This document shows positions 1 to 5,039 of a stretch of DNA of 5,039 bases, piece by piece. The stretch comes from Planctomycetota bacterium (lineage in GTDB: Bacteria; Planctomycetota; B15-G4; JADJEK01). Each line of letters opens with the position of its first letter. Positions within the stretch are counted from its first letter, which is position 1. The notes beneath the pieces are model-generated. The model made no database searches. It was not told where the DNA came from and worked only from the letters and a program-made list of their open reading frames with translations. The position numbers were made by a program, and so were the translations under genes. Location of the stretch: the NCBI GenBank assembly GCA_016795255.1, contig JAEUIB010000335.1, positions 1 to 5,039 of the forward strand, read 5' to 3'.

Positions 1-447
1 CAAGCGAGCGCCGTCGGCCGGCTTCGCTTCGGGCACGGTATTCAATGCGTCGAACCACGCGCGCAGCTCGGTCGGCTCGGACGGATACGCGACACCCGAG
101 TGGACGAACGGCCGGCGCGGTGCGCTTCGATAGTTCGACTCGGCGAGACGCCTGCGCTCTTCGAACGTCGGGCCCTCGAGGAACCCAGCGTCGTCGAATT
201 GGCGCACCAACGATTCGAGCGGATCGCGCTCGAGCAACGTGCCGTGGTCCTTCAGGATCGCCGCCTGGATGTCCTCGATCGTGTGCGCGCCGTCGAACAA
301 CCGGAGCACCGCGACCGCTGCGCGCGACACGACGAGTTCGCTGTCGGAGACGCCGCTCGGGTCGCGCAGCAGCAGCATCGAGCGACCCTCGTGCTGGATC
401 GGCGTGGGCTCGAGGCTGCGCAGGATCGGTCGTTCGGGGAGCGCCAT
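1..447 (-). CDS. AmmeMemoRadiSam system protein B (MEMO1 family), N-terminal part, cut by the left edge
   Basis: I read this gene directly from the minus strand. It is open for 149 codons from the start to base 1 and continues outside the window. Residues 1-100 match the extra N-terminal domain found in many bacterial MEMO proteins, a winged-helix, PqqD-like region. Its marks are LRDPSG at residues 27-32, FDGAHTIEDIQ at 51-61 and a helix ending in FDDAGFLEG at 84-92. The segment HSGVAYPSEPTELRAW at 116-131 matches the usual opening of the MEMO domain (a 'AGxxYPxxPxxL' pattern). The metal-site His and Cys residues of the MEMO fold would lie outside the window. Family knowledge: MEMO co-occurs with AMMECR1 and a radical SAM protein in a conserved system of unknown function; neither partner is visible here. 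Start choice: AAGGG (454-458) lies 6 bases before the ATG at 447-445 but abuts the ATG at 453-451, so I prefer 447. The 453 start would give an ATGA overlap with the upstream thioesterase. Either way the pair is probably translationally coupled. Confidence 0.8.
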   Translation of the reverse strand, partial: MALPERPILRSLEPTPIQHEGRSMLLLRDPSGVSDSELVVSRAAVAVLRLFDGAHTIEDIQAAILKDHGTLLERDPLESLVRQFDDAGFLEGPTFEERRRLAESNYRSAPRRPFVHSGVAYPSEPTELRAWFDALNTVPEAKPADGARL

Positions 448-449
448 CG

Positions 450-842
450 TCATCCCTTCGACGCAGGCGATGCGATCGCCACCGGCCGTCGATCGTCGTC
501 GACGGCGACATACGTCACTTCCGCCGACGTCACGGGGACGACGTCGCCGCTACGCAATCGCTCGACCTCGACTTCGACGGCGACCGTGATCGACGTCGAC
601 CCGACGCGAATCGTTCGTGTCCAGAAACTGACCGTGTCGCCGACGAACACCGGCGCGAGGAACTCGACCTGTTTCATCGCGCGTGTCACGAACAAGTGAC
701 GTGCGGTGCGTCGCGCTTCCACACCGCCCGCGAGGGCGATGTACGAAAGGATGATGCCGCCGAAGATCGTGCCCATCCCGTTCGTGTCTTTGGGCAGCAT
801 CGTGACGCGGATCGACAAAGTGCGTTCTGGTTGTTGGATCAT
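450..842 (-). CDS. Acyl-CoA thioesterase, hotdog fold, YciA/BFIT-like family
   Basis: A complete protein of 130 residues, a normal length for a single hotdog domain. Family members hydrolyse acyl-CoA thioesters to free acid and CoA in the cytoplasm, usually as oligomers. The family signature is clear: LPKDTNGMGTIFGG at residues 16-29, equivalent to the 'MPxDTNxxGdIFGGwxxS' of YciA. This is followed by the hotdog helix (S33 to R44), a strand with MKQVEFLAPVFVGD at 56-69, and a final strand EVTYVAVDDD at 107-116. The odd point is residue 36. YciA enzymes have the catalytic Asp there (Asp44 in the Haemophilus enzyme, numbered from memory), but this protein has Ala in IALAGGVEA. Glu42, six residues on, is the nearest acidic residue. 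The enzyme may be inactive, altered or use another residue. The start ATG at 842-840 has only a weak AGAG purine stretch 5 bases upstream. Its stop abuts or overlaps the start of the MEMO-family gene, so the two are probably one transcript. The preferred substrate cannot be told. Confidence 0.85.
   Translation of the reverse strand: MIQQPERTLSIRVTMLPKDTNGMGTIFGGIILSYIALAGGVEARRTARHLFVTRAMKQVEFLAPVFVGDTVSFWTRTIRVGSTSITVAVEVEVERLRSGDVVPVTSAEVTYVAVDDDRRPVAIASPASKG
454..458 (-). promoter_or_regulatory. Ribosome binding site deciding the MEMO-family gene start
   Basis: On the minus strand the sequence reads CGAAGGGATGACGATG. The purine run AAGGG leaves a 6-base spacer to the second ATG (447-445) and none to the first (453-451). 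This favours the second as the main start, unless ribosomes finishing the thioesterase re-initiate at the overlapping ATGA. The site lies inside the last codons of the thioesterase gene. Confidence 0.4.
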
Positions 843-1070
843 GCGTTCTCTTTTTGAAACACGGAGCGTAACCGCGAACTACCGAATTCGCCCCACCGCG
901 TCATTGGCATCAAGTCCCAAGCCCGTGCGTCCGATCGTTCCATCGACCACGTGCGTGACGTCGCCAAACGATCACGCGCAAGTCCGCGAAAGCCAGACGC
1001 GGGCGCCTCGGATGAAGTTGCGACGAGCGTGGGAACCCCTGCCCACGACGTCGAACGGGAAGACGTCCAC
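843..1070. other. Divergent intergenic region between thioesterase and PilZ genes
   Basis: These 228 bases must hold promoters for both flanking genes, which point away from each other. I see no convincing paired -35/-10 boxes on either strand; TTGAAA at 854-859 is the most -35-like string on the plus strand but has no good -10 partner. The reading frame of the PilZ gene extends upstream to a GTG at 951, adding 40 residues rich in Arg, Ser and Ala. These lack family similarity I can recognise, so I treat that stretch as noncoding. Confidence 0.5.
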
Positions 1071-1766
1071 ATGACCGCCACGACGATTCGTAGCCTCAAA
1101 GTGCACTTGACCGGGAAGACGCGGGACGCCGACGTCGGCACGATCACGCATCTCAAATCCGACGGCTTCATCGCCGAGTTCGACGAGCCGAGCGCGCCGG
1201 TCCTGCTCCCGGGCCAGCCCGTCCGCTTCCGAGTCTGCAACTCGGGTCTCGGCGGACTCGCGAACGGCTTCAACGAACGCGGCACGATCGAGTCGCGCGA
1301 ACAACGCGGCTCGTCGTTGCTGTACGGAATCGAGGTTCCCGACTCGGGGACGTTCGCGCGGGCTCTGCACGGGCTCACGGATTCGTCCAGCGATCGCCGC
1401 CTCCACAAGCGTGTGCCGTTCGACGGCGGCGAGGCCGCTGCGGCGATCATGCACCACGGCTCGACGCCGGCTTGGGTCCGCGCGACGATCATCGACCTGT
1501 CGGAATCCGGAATCGGAGTCGCGTGCTCCGACACGTTCTCGGGCACGTTCCGCGTCGGCGACACGATCAAGCTCACGTTCCGGATGCCGGGTCCCAGCAC
1601 GCCGATCACGCTGTCGGGCACGGTGCGGAGTCGGATCGCTCTCGATCGACGCGTGCGCTTCGGCATCGAGTTCGCCGCGCCGTCGACTCCCGCCGACATC
1701 GCCGGACTCCGGATGATCGGCGAGTACGTCGTTCGATACTTGCGGATGATGCGCGGCATCACCTGA
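1071..1766 (+). CDS. PilZ domain protein, predicted c-di-GMP receptor
   Basis: A protein of 231 residues. The C-terminal part (about 108-205) is a PilZ domain with the full c-di-GMP signature: RLHKR at 110-114 (RxxxR) followed by DLSESG at 142-147 (D/NxSxxG). After these come beta strands and RFGIEF at 196-201, the usual late 'G-x-E-F' strand. Residues 1-100 form a second, mostly beta region (for example LPGQPVRFRV at 46-55 and LLYGIEVP at 83-90). It could be a YcgR-N-like or degenerate PilZ-like domain; I cannot decide by eye. There is no signal peptide or membrane helix, so the protein is probably cytoplasmic. PilZ proteins transmit c-di-GMP levels to motility, polysaccharide or transcription outputs; no neighbour shows which output applies here. 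I chose the ATG at 1071 because a purine stretch GGGAAGA (1057-1063) precedes it and similarity begins after it. An in-frame GTG at 951 is possible but less likely. Confidence 0.85.
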   Translation: MTATTIRSLKVHLTGKTRDADVGTITHLKSDGFIAEFDEPSAPVLLPGQPVRFRVCNSGLGGLANGFNERGTIESREQRGSSLLYGIEVPDSGTFARALHGLTDSSSDRRLHKRVPFDGGEAAAAIMHHGSTPAWVRATIIDLSESGIGVACSDTFSGTFRVGDTIKLTFRMPGPSTPITLSGTVRSRIALDRRVRFGIEFAAPSTPADIAGLRMIGEYVVRYLRMMRGIT

Positions 1767-1780
1767 ACCCGGGTCCGGGT
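1767..1780. terminator. Possible hairpin between convergent PilZ and symporter genes
   Basis: Immediately after the PilZ stop codon lies ACCCGGGTCCGGGT, which can fold as a 5-bp stem (ACCCG/CGGGT) with a 4-base loop. It sits in the 40-base gap between two convergent genes, where a shared terminator would be expected. No T-tract follows on either strand, so it is not a standard intrinsic terminator and may be chance in GC-rich DNA. Confidence 0.2.
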
Positions 1781-1806
1781 CGATCGGGACGTTCGCCTCA
1801 CCCCGC

Positions 1807-3120
1807 TCATGGCCGCAGCGTCGCGCCCTCGCGCTTCGCGATCCACAGCGAGCAGACGAGGTCGGACAGCACGTTCGGCACCGTGCGCGTCATGTCGACG
1901 AGCCGGTCGACGCCGAGGATCAGCGCGAGCATTCCCGGTTCGACGCCGACCTGCGCGAGCACGATCGTGATCAGCGGCAACGAACCGCCGGGAACGCCCG
2001 CGGCGCCGATCGCGGTCAGGACCGACAACGCGACGACGATGATCTGCTGCGCGAGCGACAGGTCGACGCCTGCCACCTGCGCGAGGAACAACACGGCCAC
2101 GCCTTCGAACAGCGCCGTGCCGTTCATGTTCATCGTCGCGCCGAGCGGCAGCACGAACCCGGCGATCGGCTCGGGGACGCCGAACTCGTCGGTCGCGGTC
2201 TTCAGCGACGTCGGCAGCGTCGCGTTCGACGACGAGGTCGAGAACGCAGTGATCATGAGCCCGCGACACCGCGAGAAGAACCGCAACGGCGACATGCCGA
2301 CGACGACGGCGACCAGCGCTCCGAGCACGACGAAGAGGTGCAGCAATAGTCCCGACATCGCCACCGCGAGGTAGGAACCGAGCGCCGCGAGCACCGGCAT
2401 GCCGAGCTTCAACGCGACCGAGAAGATCAGTCCGGCGACGCCGAACGGCGCGAGCTTCATCGCGTAACCGAGGATGGTCACGCAGATTTCGTACAGCGTC
2501 TGCAGCACGTCGAGGAACGTCCGCGTGCGGGCCTGCGGCATCCGCGACGCCGCGAGACCGACCAGCAACGCGAACAGGATCACGCCCAGCGTCTCGCTGT
2601 CCGTCGCCGCGGCGCGCACGACGTTCTTCGGGATCATGTTGACGAACGTGTCGACGCTGAAGCCCGTGCTCGTCTGCCCTTGCTCGACGCGCTTCGCCGC
2701 GTCGGTCATGAACTGAGCTTTCAGCTCCGCGACCTTGTCGTCCGGCATGTGGTCGCCGGGACGGAACACGTTGACGAGCGTCAGCCCGAGCGCCGCCGCC
2801 AAGGCCGTCGTGCAGACGAACCACGTCATCGCCCGCGCGCCGATCCGACCGAGGTTGTTGGAGCCGCCGAGTTGCGCCACGCCGAGGACCAGCGAGCAGA
2901 ACACGAGCGGCACGACGACCATGAACAGCAGGCGCAGGAACACCTGGCCGATCGGGTTCGCGACGTTGTCGGCGAACCACACGCACGAGCGATAGGTCGA
3001 GTCGGCGTCCGCGCCCGGCGCCGGTGCGAACGCGAGGTTCAGCGCGATGCCCGCCGCGGCGCCGATCAGCAAGCCGAACAGGATGCGCGTGGCGAGTCGC
3101 GTGTCGGTCGTCGAACTCAT
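1807..3120 (-). CDS. Dicarboxylate/amino acid:cation symporter (DAACS, SDF family)
   Basis: A complete 437-residue inner-membrane transporter, close to the usual length of the GltPh/GltP/DctA family. These proteins import acidic amino acids or C4-dicarboxylates using Na+ or H+ by an elevator mechanism. Landmarks in order: hydrophobic helices from about residue 11; the serine-rich hairpin tip STSSSNATLP (294-303); the TM7 motif NMNGT (331-335); the second hairpin GAAGVPGGS (372-380); and TM8 with D405, D409, R412, T413, N416 and D420. The TM8 set reproduces the D-D-R-T-N-D pattern of GltPh, including the Arg that binds the side-chain carboxylate, so an acidic substrate is likely; aspartate or glutamate fits best. 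Two departures affect the third sodium site: NMDGT is NMNGT, and the TM3 Tyr position is Phe101. The start at 3120 has GGAG 5 bases upstream. A longer in-frame ATG at 3177 falls inside a candidate -10 box and adds an Arg-rich tail. The gene converges on the PilZ gene and diverges from the exchanger. Confidence 0.92.
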   Translation of the reverse strand: MSSTTDTRLATRILFGLLIGAAAGIALNLAFAPAPGADADSTYRSCVWFADNVANPIGQVFLRLLFMVVVPLVFCSLVLGVAQLGGSNNLGRIGARAMTWFVCTTALAAALGLTLVNVFRPGDHMPDDKVAELKAQFMTDAAKRVEQGQTSTGFSVDTFVNMIPKNVVRAAATDSETLGVILFALLVGLAASRMPQARTRTFLDVLQTLYEICVTILGYAMKLAPFGVAGLIFSVALKLGMPVLAALGSYLAVAMSGLLLHLFVVLGALVAVVVGMSPLRFFSRCRGLMITAFSTSSSNATLPTSLKTATDEFGVPEPIAGFVLPLGATMNMNGTALFEGVAVLFLAQVAGVDLSLAQQIIVVALSVLTAIGAAGVPGGSLPLITIVLAQVGVEPGMLALILGVDRLVDMTRTVPNVLSDLVCSLWIAKREGATLRP

Positions 3121-3125
3121 GCACG

Positions 3126-3129
3126 CTCC
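3126..3129 (-). promoter_or_regulatory. Shine-Dalgarno site of the symporter gene
   Basis: On the minus strand TGGAGCGTGCATG places GGAG 5 bases before the ATG at 3120-3118. This is the clearest ribosome binding site in the window. It decides the symporter start in favour of the short form beginning MSSTTDTRL rather than the upstream ATG at 3177. Confidence 0.65.
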
Positions 3130-3172
3130 AGTCGCGGCGACGCGTCGTGTCGGCGTGGATTCGGGGCGGCGG

Positions 3173-3181
3173 AGCATATCA
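3173..3181 (-). promoter_or_regulatory. Candidate extended -10 promoter for the symporter
   Basis: The minus strand reads TGATATGCT, which fits an extended -10 element (TGn followed by TATGCT, four of six matches to TATAAT), an AT-richer spot in GC-rich DNA. Transcription would begin near 3166, giving a leader of about 45 bases that includes the GGAG site. No -35 box at 16-18 bases is apparent, as is common for extended -10 promoters. This is a visual call only. Confidence 0.3.
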
Positions 3182-3198
3182 GCCGGGTTCCGGACAAG

Positions 3199-3228
3199 GC
3201 GCCCCGGCGCGAGTTTCGACGAAGCGCC
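3199..3228. repeat. Overlapping inverted repeats between divergent transporter genes
   Basis: GCGCC (3199-3203) and GGCGC (3206-3210) form a palindrome with a 2-base centre. The same GGCGC is also complementary to a second GCGCC at 3224-3228, with TTCGACGAA (a small inverted repeat) between. The three half-sites lie between the two candidate promoters of the divergent transporter genes, where an operator would be expected. All are short G/C strings, so chance is a serious alternative. Confidence 0.25.
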
Positions 3229-3247
3229 CCCCGGCCGTCGATCGGGC

Positions 3248-3256
3248 TGCTATTCT
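3248..3256 (+). promoter_or_regulatory. Candidate extended -10 promoter for the exchanger, near-leaderless
   Basis: The plus strand reads TGCTATTCT, a TGn plus TATTCT extended -10 (four of six matches to TATAAT), ending 9 bases before the exchanger ATG at 3266. A start site about 7 bases downstream of the box would leave only a few untranslated bases. The gene has no visible Shine-Dalgarno sequence, which agrees with a leaderless or near-leaderless message. No -35 box is evident. Confidence 0.35.
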
Positions 3257-3265
3257 CCGCGCCCC

Positions 3266-4531
3266 ATGATCCACCGCGACTTCCTCGCTCTGTTCACGTT
3301 CATCGCGATCGTCGTGACGATGGTCGCCGCGCGCCTCGCGCATTGGCACCCCGAGCCGGTCGTCGGCGTGATCGCGTTCGGCGCATGCATCGTCGCCGCC
3401 GCGTTCATCATGGGCACGGCCGCCGAGATCGTGCAGTTGGACGTTCCGCAGAGCATCGCGATCGTGCTGATCGCATTGCTCGCGGTGCTCCCCGAGTACG
3501 CGGTCGACATCTATCTATCGTGGGCCGCCGGCGAGGACGCGAAGTACGCGAGCCTCGCGCTCGCCAACATGACCGGCGCCAACCGGCTGTTGATCGGCCT
3601 CGGCTGGCCGTTCATCGCGTTCCTGTGGTGGCGAAGGGCCAAGAACCGCGTCATCGAGCTCGAGCCGAGCAACGGCGGCGAGATCTTCTTCCTCGCGCTC
3701 GCGACGCTGTGGTCGGCGGCGATCCCGCTGAAGGGCACGCTGTCGATCGTCGACACCGGCGTGCTGCTGGTGCTGTTCGTGCTCTATCTGCGCTTCGCGC
3801 GCGCGCAGCCGAAGGAAGAGCCACATCTGGTCGGACCGGCCGAACGGATCGGCGCACTCCCCGTCGGGAAGCGGCGGTTCGTCAACCTCGCGCTGTTCGT
3901 CGTCGCCGGAGCCGGCATCTTCGCCGCGTCCGAACCGTTCGCCGAAAACCTGATCGCGTGCGGCCACGTCCTCGGCGTCAGCGAGTTCCTGCTGGTGCAG
4001 TGGCTCGCGCCGCTGGCATCCGAATCCCCGGAGTTCCTCGTCGCTGCGCTGCTGGTCCTCAAGCTGCAGCCGACCGCCGGATTCGGCGCGCTGCTGTCGA
4101 GCAAGCTCAACCAGTGGACGCTGCTCGTCGGCGCGGTCCCGGTCGCGTTCGGCATCTCGCACATGGTCCACAAGGGCTCGTTCGTGCCGCTCGTGATCGA
4201 CGAGCGGCAGATCGGCGAGCTCGTGCTGACGGTCGCGCAGAGCTTCCTCGGCGTCTGCATCCTGTTGAACCGCCGGTTCGAACTGCACGAGGCGGTGTGG
4301 CTGTTCGTGCTGTTCGCCACGCAGCTCGTCGCGTCGATCGCGATGGAAGAGATGCCGCTCGGCGAGGACCACGATCTGTGGGTCTGGCGCGAGAAGATCT
4401 TCTTCTCGGTGCTCTACGCGATCGTCGGCAGCTGGTACCTGCTGCGGTATCGCAAGTACCTCGGCGGCCTCGCGAGCATCGCGTTCCTGCGCGGCGACCG
4501 CGCGAACGGCACCGGCAGCTCGCACGGCTGA
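3266..4531 (+). CDS. Na+/Ca2+ exchanger family (CaCA) membrane antiporter
   Basis: A complete 421-residue multi-pass inner-membrane protein with the two alpha repeats of the CaCA superfamily, which exchange Ca2+ or a related cation against Na+ or H+. Alpha-1 carries AVLPEYAVD (73-81), with the ion-binding Glu77, and ANMTGANRLLIG (100-111). Alpha-2 carries LASESPEFLVA (250-260), with Glu256, and LLSSKLNQWTLLVG (276-289). Both acidic ligands are kept, but the second half of each repeat departs from the classical GNxxGSN form. This wording fits a bacterial subgroup often labelled sodium:calcium antiporter or sodium:proton exchanger, so the transported cation is uncertain. A charged cytoplasmic loop at about 178-204 separates the halves, and extra hydrophobic helices follow at about 342-360 and 378-394. 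The ATG at 3266 starts directly before the first helix; the upstream in-frame extension is Arg/Pro-rich and unlikely. No Shine-Dalgarno sequence is seen. The gene stands alone, divergent from the symporter and convergent with the JAB-like gene. Confidence 0.88.
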   Translation: MIHRDFLALFTFIAIVVTMVAARLAHWHPEPVVGVIAFGACIVAAAFIMGTAAEIVQLDVPQSIAIVLIALLAVLPEYAVDIYLSWAAGEDAKYASLALANMTGANRLLIGLGWPFIAFLWWRRAKNRVIELEPSNGGEIFFLALATLWSAAIPLKGTLSIVDTGVLLVLFVLYLRFARAQPKEEPHLVGPAERIGALPVGKRRFVNLALFVVAGAGIFAASEPFAENLIACGHVLGVSEFLLVQWLAPLASESPEFLVAALLVLKLQPTAGFGALLSSKLNQWTLLVGAVPVAFGISHMVHKGSFVPLVIDERQIGELVLTVAQSFLGVCILLNRRFELHEAVWLFVLFATQLVASIAMEEMPLGEDHDLWVWREKIFFSVLYAIVGSWYLLRYRKYLGGLASIAFLRGDRANGTGSSHG

Positions 4532-4592
4532 GCGGCCTCGAATCCATCGGGTTGATCCAAGGCGTCTTTGCCGTGCGAACCGCCGGCACGCG

Positions 4593-5039
4593 TCAGGCAG
4601 CCACGATCCGCGCCGGGACGATCACTTCGAGCCCCTGCTCACGCAGGATCCCGCGCTCCCAGCGCAGCACTTCGACCGAAGCCGCAGCCTGCTCGTGCGT
4701 CGCCACGACGACCAACGACAGGCCGTCGCGGACGATCGACGCGTCGAGCACTTCGTGCCTGGCTTCGCCGCGCGGGCGCGCGACCCAAGCCCCGACGAGT
4801 TCGAGTCCCTGAGCCTTCGCGACCAGGCCTTCCGCCATCCAATCGGTCGCGCGGATCAGCGCGCGGCTCGAGGCTCGCGTCGGGTCGTTGCGCAGCACGA
4901 CGACGCGCTCGACGCACACCATCGCACTCGTCGCACGTCCGAGCAGCAAACCGGCGGTCGGTTCCGGCCACGCGGCCGAGCCGGCGCGACGGAGCAGGTC
5001 GATCTCGCGCGGGCGCAAGCGCAGCGCCGGGAGTTCGAT
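4593..5039 (-). CDS. JAB/MPN-domain-like protein without metal-binding residues, 5' end beyond the right edge
   Basis: The frame is open for 148 codons plus stop and runs off the right edge. A TTG at 5018 could start it, but in-frame codons before it (IELPALRL) read like the usual first strand of a JAB domain, so the true start is probably just outside. Numbering from that TTG: WPEPTAGLLLGR (17-28) matches the 'PxExCGLLLG' opening, LELVGAWVARP (72-82) matches the 'LexVGxxHSHP' strand, and SLVVVATHE (101-109) matches the strand after the metal loop. JAB enzymes use E, HxH and D as catalytic and zinc ligands and cleave ubiquitin-like or sulfur-carrier conjugates. Here the Glu position is Pro20, HSH is V79-A80-R81 and the Ser is Glu89; only Asp92 remains. 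A zinc-free, noncatalytic MPN-type fold is my inference, and the family assignment itself is moderate. The gene converges on the exchanger. Confidence 0.55.
   Translation of the reverse strand: MELPALRLRPREIDLLRRAGSAAWPEPTAGLLLGRATSAMVCVERVVVLRNDPTRASSRALIRATDWMAEGLVAKAQGLELVGAWVARPRGEARHEVLDASIVRDGLSLVVVATHEQAAASVEVLRWERGILREQGLEVIVPARIVAA

Noticed and set aside
100..699. Plus-strand frames over the MEMO and thioesterase genes
   Set aside because: The minus strand gives two recognisable families in tandem. The plus frames give Arg-rich sequences without motifs.
957..1067. Three GACGTC palindromes upstream of the PilZ gene as an operator
   Set aside because: The same hexamer recurs inside coding sequence of this window (for example near 525, 594 and 1131), so it reflects base composition and codon use rather than a specific site.
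951..1070. 40-residue N-terminal extension of the PilZ protein from a GTG
   Set aside because: The composition is unlike the rest of the protein, and the ATG at 1071 has a plausible upstream purine stretch. Kept only as an alternative start.
839..3124. 761-codon open frame on the minus strand
   Set aside because: It is an out-of-frame shadow of the symporter in part and lies opposite the PilZ gene. Its product is Arg-, Ala- and Asp-rich with no domain pattern, as expected from GC-biased codons.
3515..4525. 336-codon minus-strand frame rich in Glu, Asp, Arg and Gln
   Set aside because: It is the antisense image of hydrophobic codons in the exchanger (Leu and Val codons read as Glu, Gln, Asp and Arg). 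There is no family similarity.
4532..4592. Terminator between the convergent exchanger and JAB-like genes
   Set aside because: Only a 5-bp CGTGC/GCACG stem with a 9-base loop is visible and no T-tract follows on either strand, so it is too weak to call.
2680..4812. 710-codon open frame on the plus strand
   Set aside because: It crosses the antisense of the symporter, the intergenic gap and the wrong frame of the exchanger. The product is low-complexity Arg/Ala, while the exchanger frame has real membrane helices and motifs.

Overview
This is a GC-rich window (roughly two thirds G+C by eye, not computed). It is densely coded by an ordinary-looking bacterial chromosome. I count six protein genes, of which the two outermost are cut by the window edges. 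There are no RNA genes, CRISPR arrays, insertion sequences or long repeats. The strong G/C third-position bias produces very long spurious reading frames opposite the real genes. The MEMO-type protein with its extra N-terminal domain, the particular exchanger subfamily and the thioesterase wording resemble proteins I associate with Planctomycetota or similar environmental bacteria. That taxonomic guess is inference only.

Layout from left to right: (1) the N-terminal 149 residues of an AmmeMemoRadiSam system protein B (MEMO1 family), minus strand, running off the left edge; (2) directly upstream of it and abutting or overlapping it, a complete hotdog-fold acyl-CoA thioesterase of the YciA type, minus strand, so the two form a tight operon; (3) a 228-base divergent gap, then a plus-strand PilZ-domain protein with a complete c-di-GMP-binding signature; (4) convergent with it after 40 bases, a minus-strand dicarboxylate/amino acid:cation symporter (DAACS/SDF family); (5) a 145-base divergent gap holding two candidate extended -10 promoters and inverted repeats, then a plus-strand Na+/Ca2+-exchanger-family (CaCA) membrane protein; (6) convergent with it after 61 bases, a minus-strand protein that looks like a JAB/MPN domain without its metal site, entering from the right edge.

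Only the thioesterase and MEMO genes look co-transcribed. The others are single genes in alternating orientation: a regulator of the c-di-GMP response, two ion-coupled transporters read from opposite sides of one control region, and the JAB-like protein. I see no multi-gene undescribed system. The points most worth a second look are residue-level departures from family consensus: an Ala at the expected catalytic Asp of the thioesterase, a symporter with an altered third sodium site (NMNGT instead of NMDGT), and a JAB-like protein lacking both metal-binding histidines and the catalytic Glu. The MEMO protein is one part of a conserved system whose function is still unknown.
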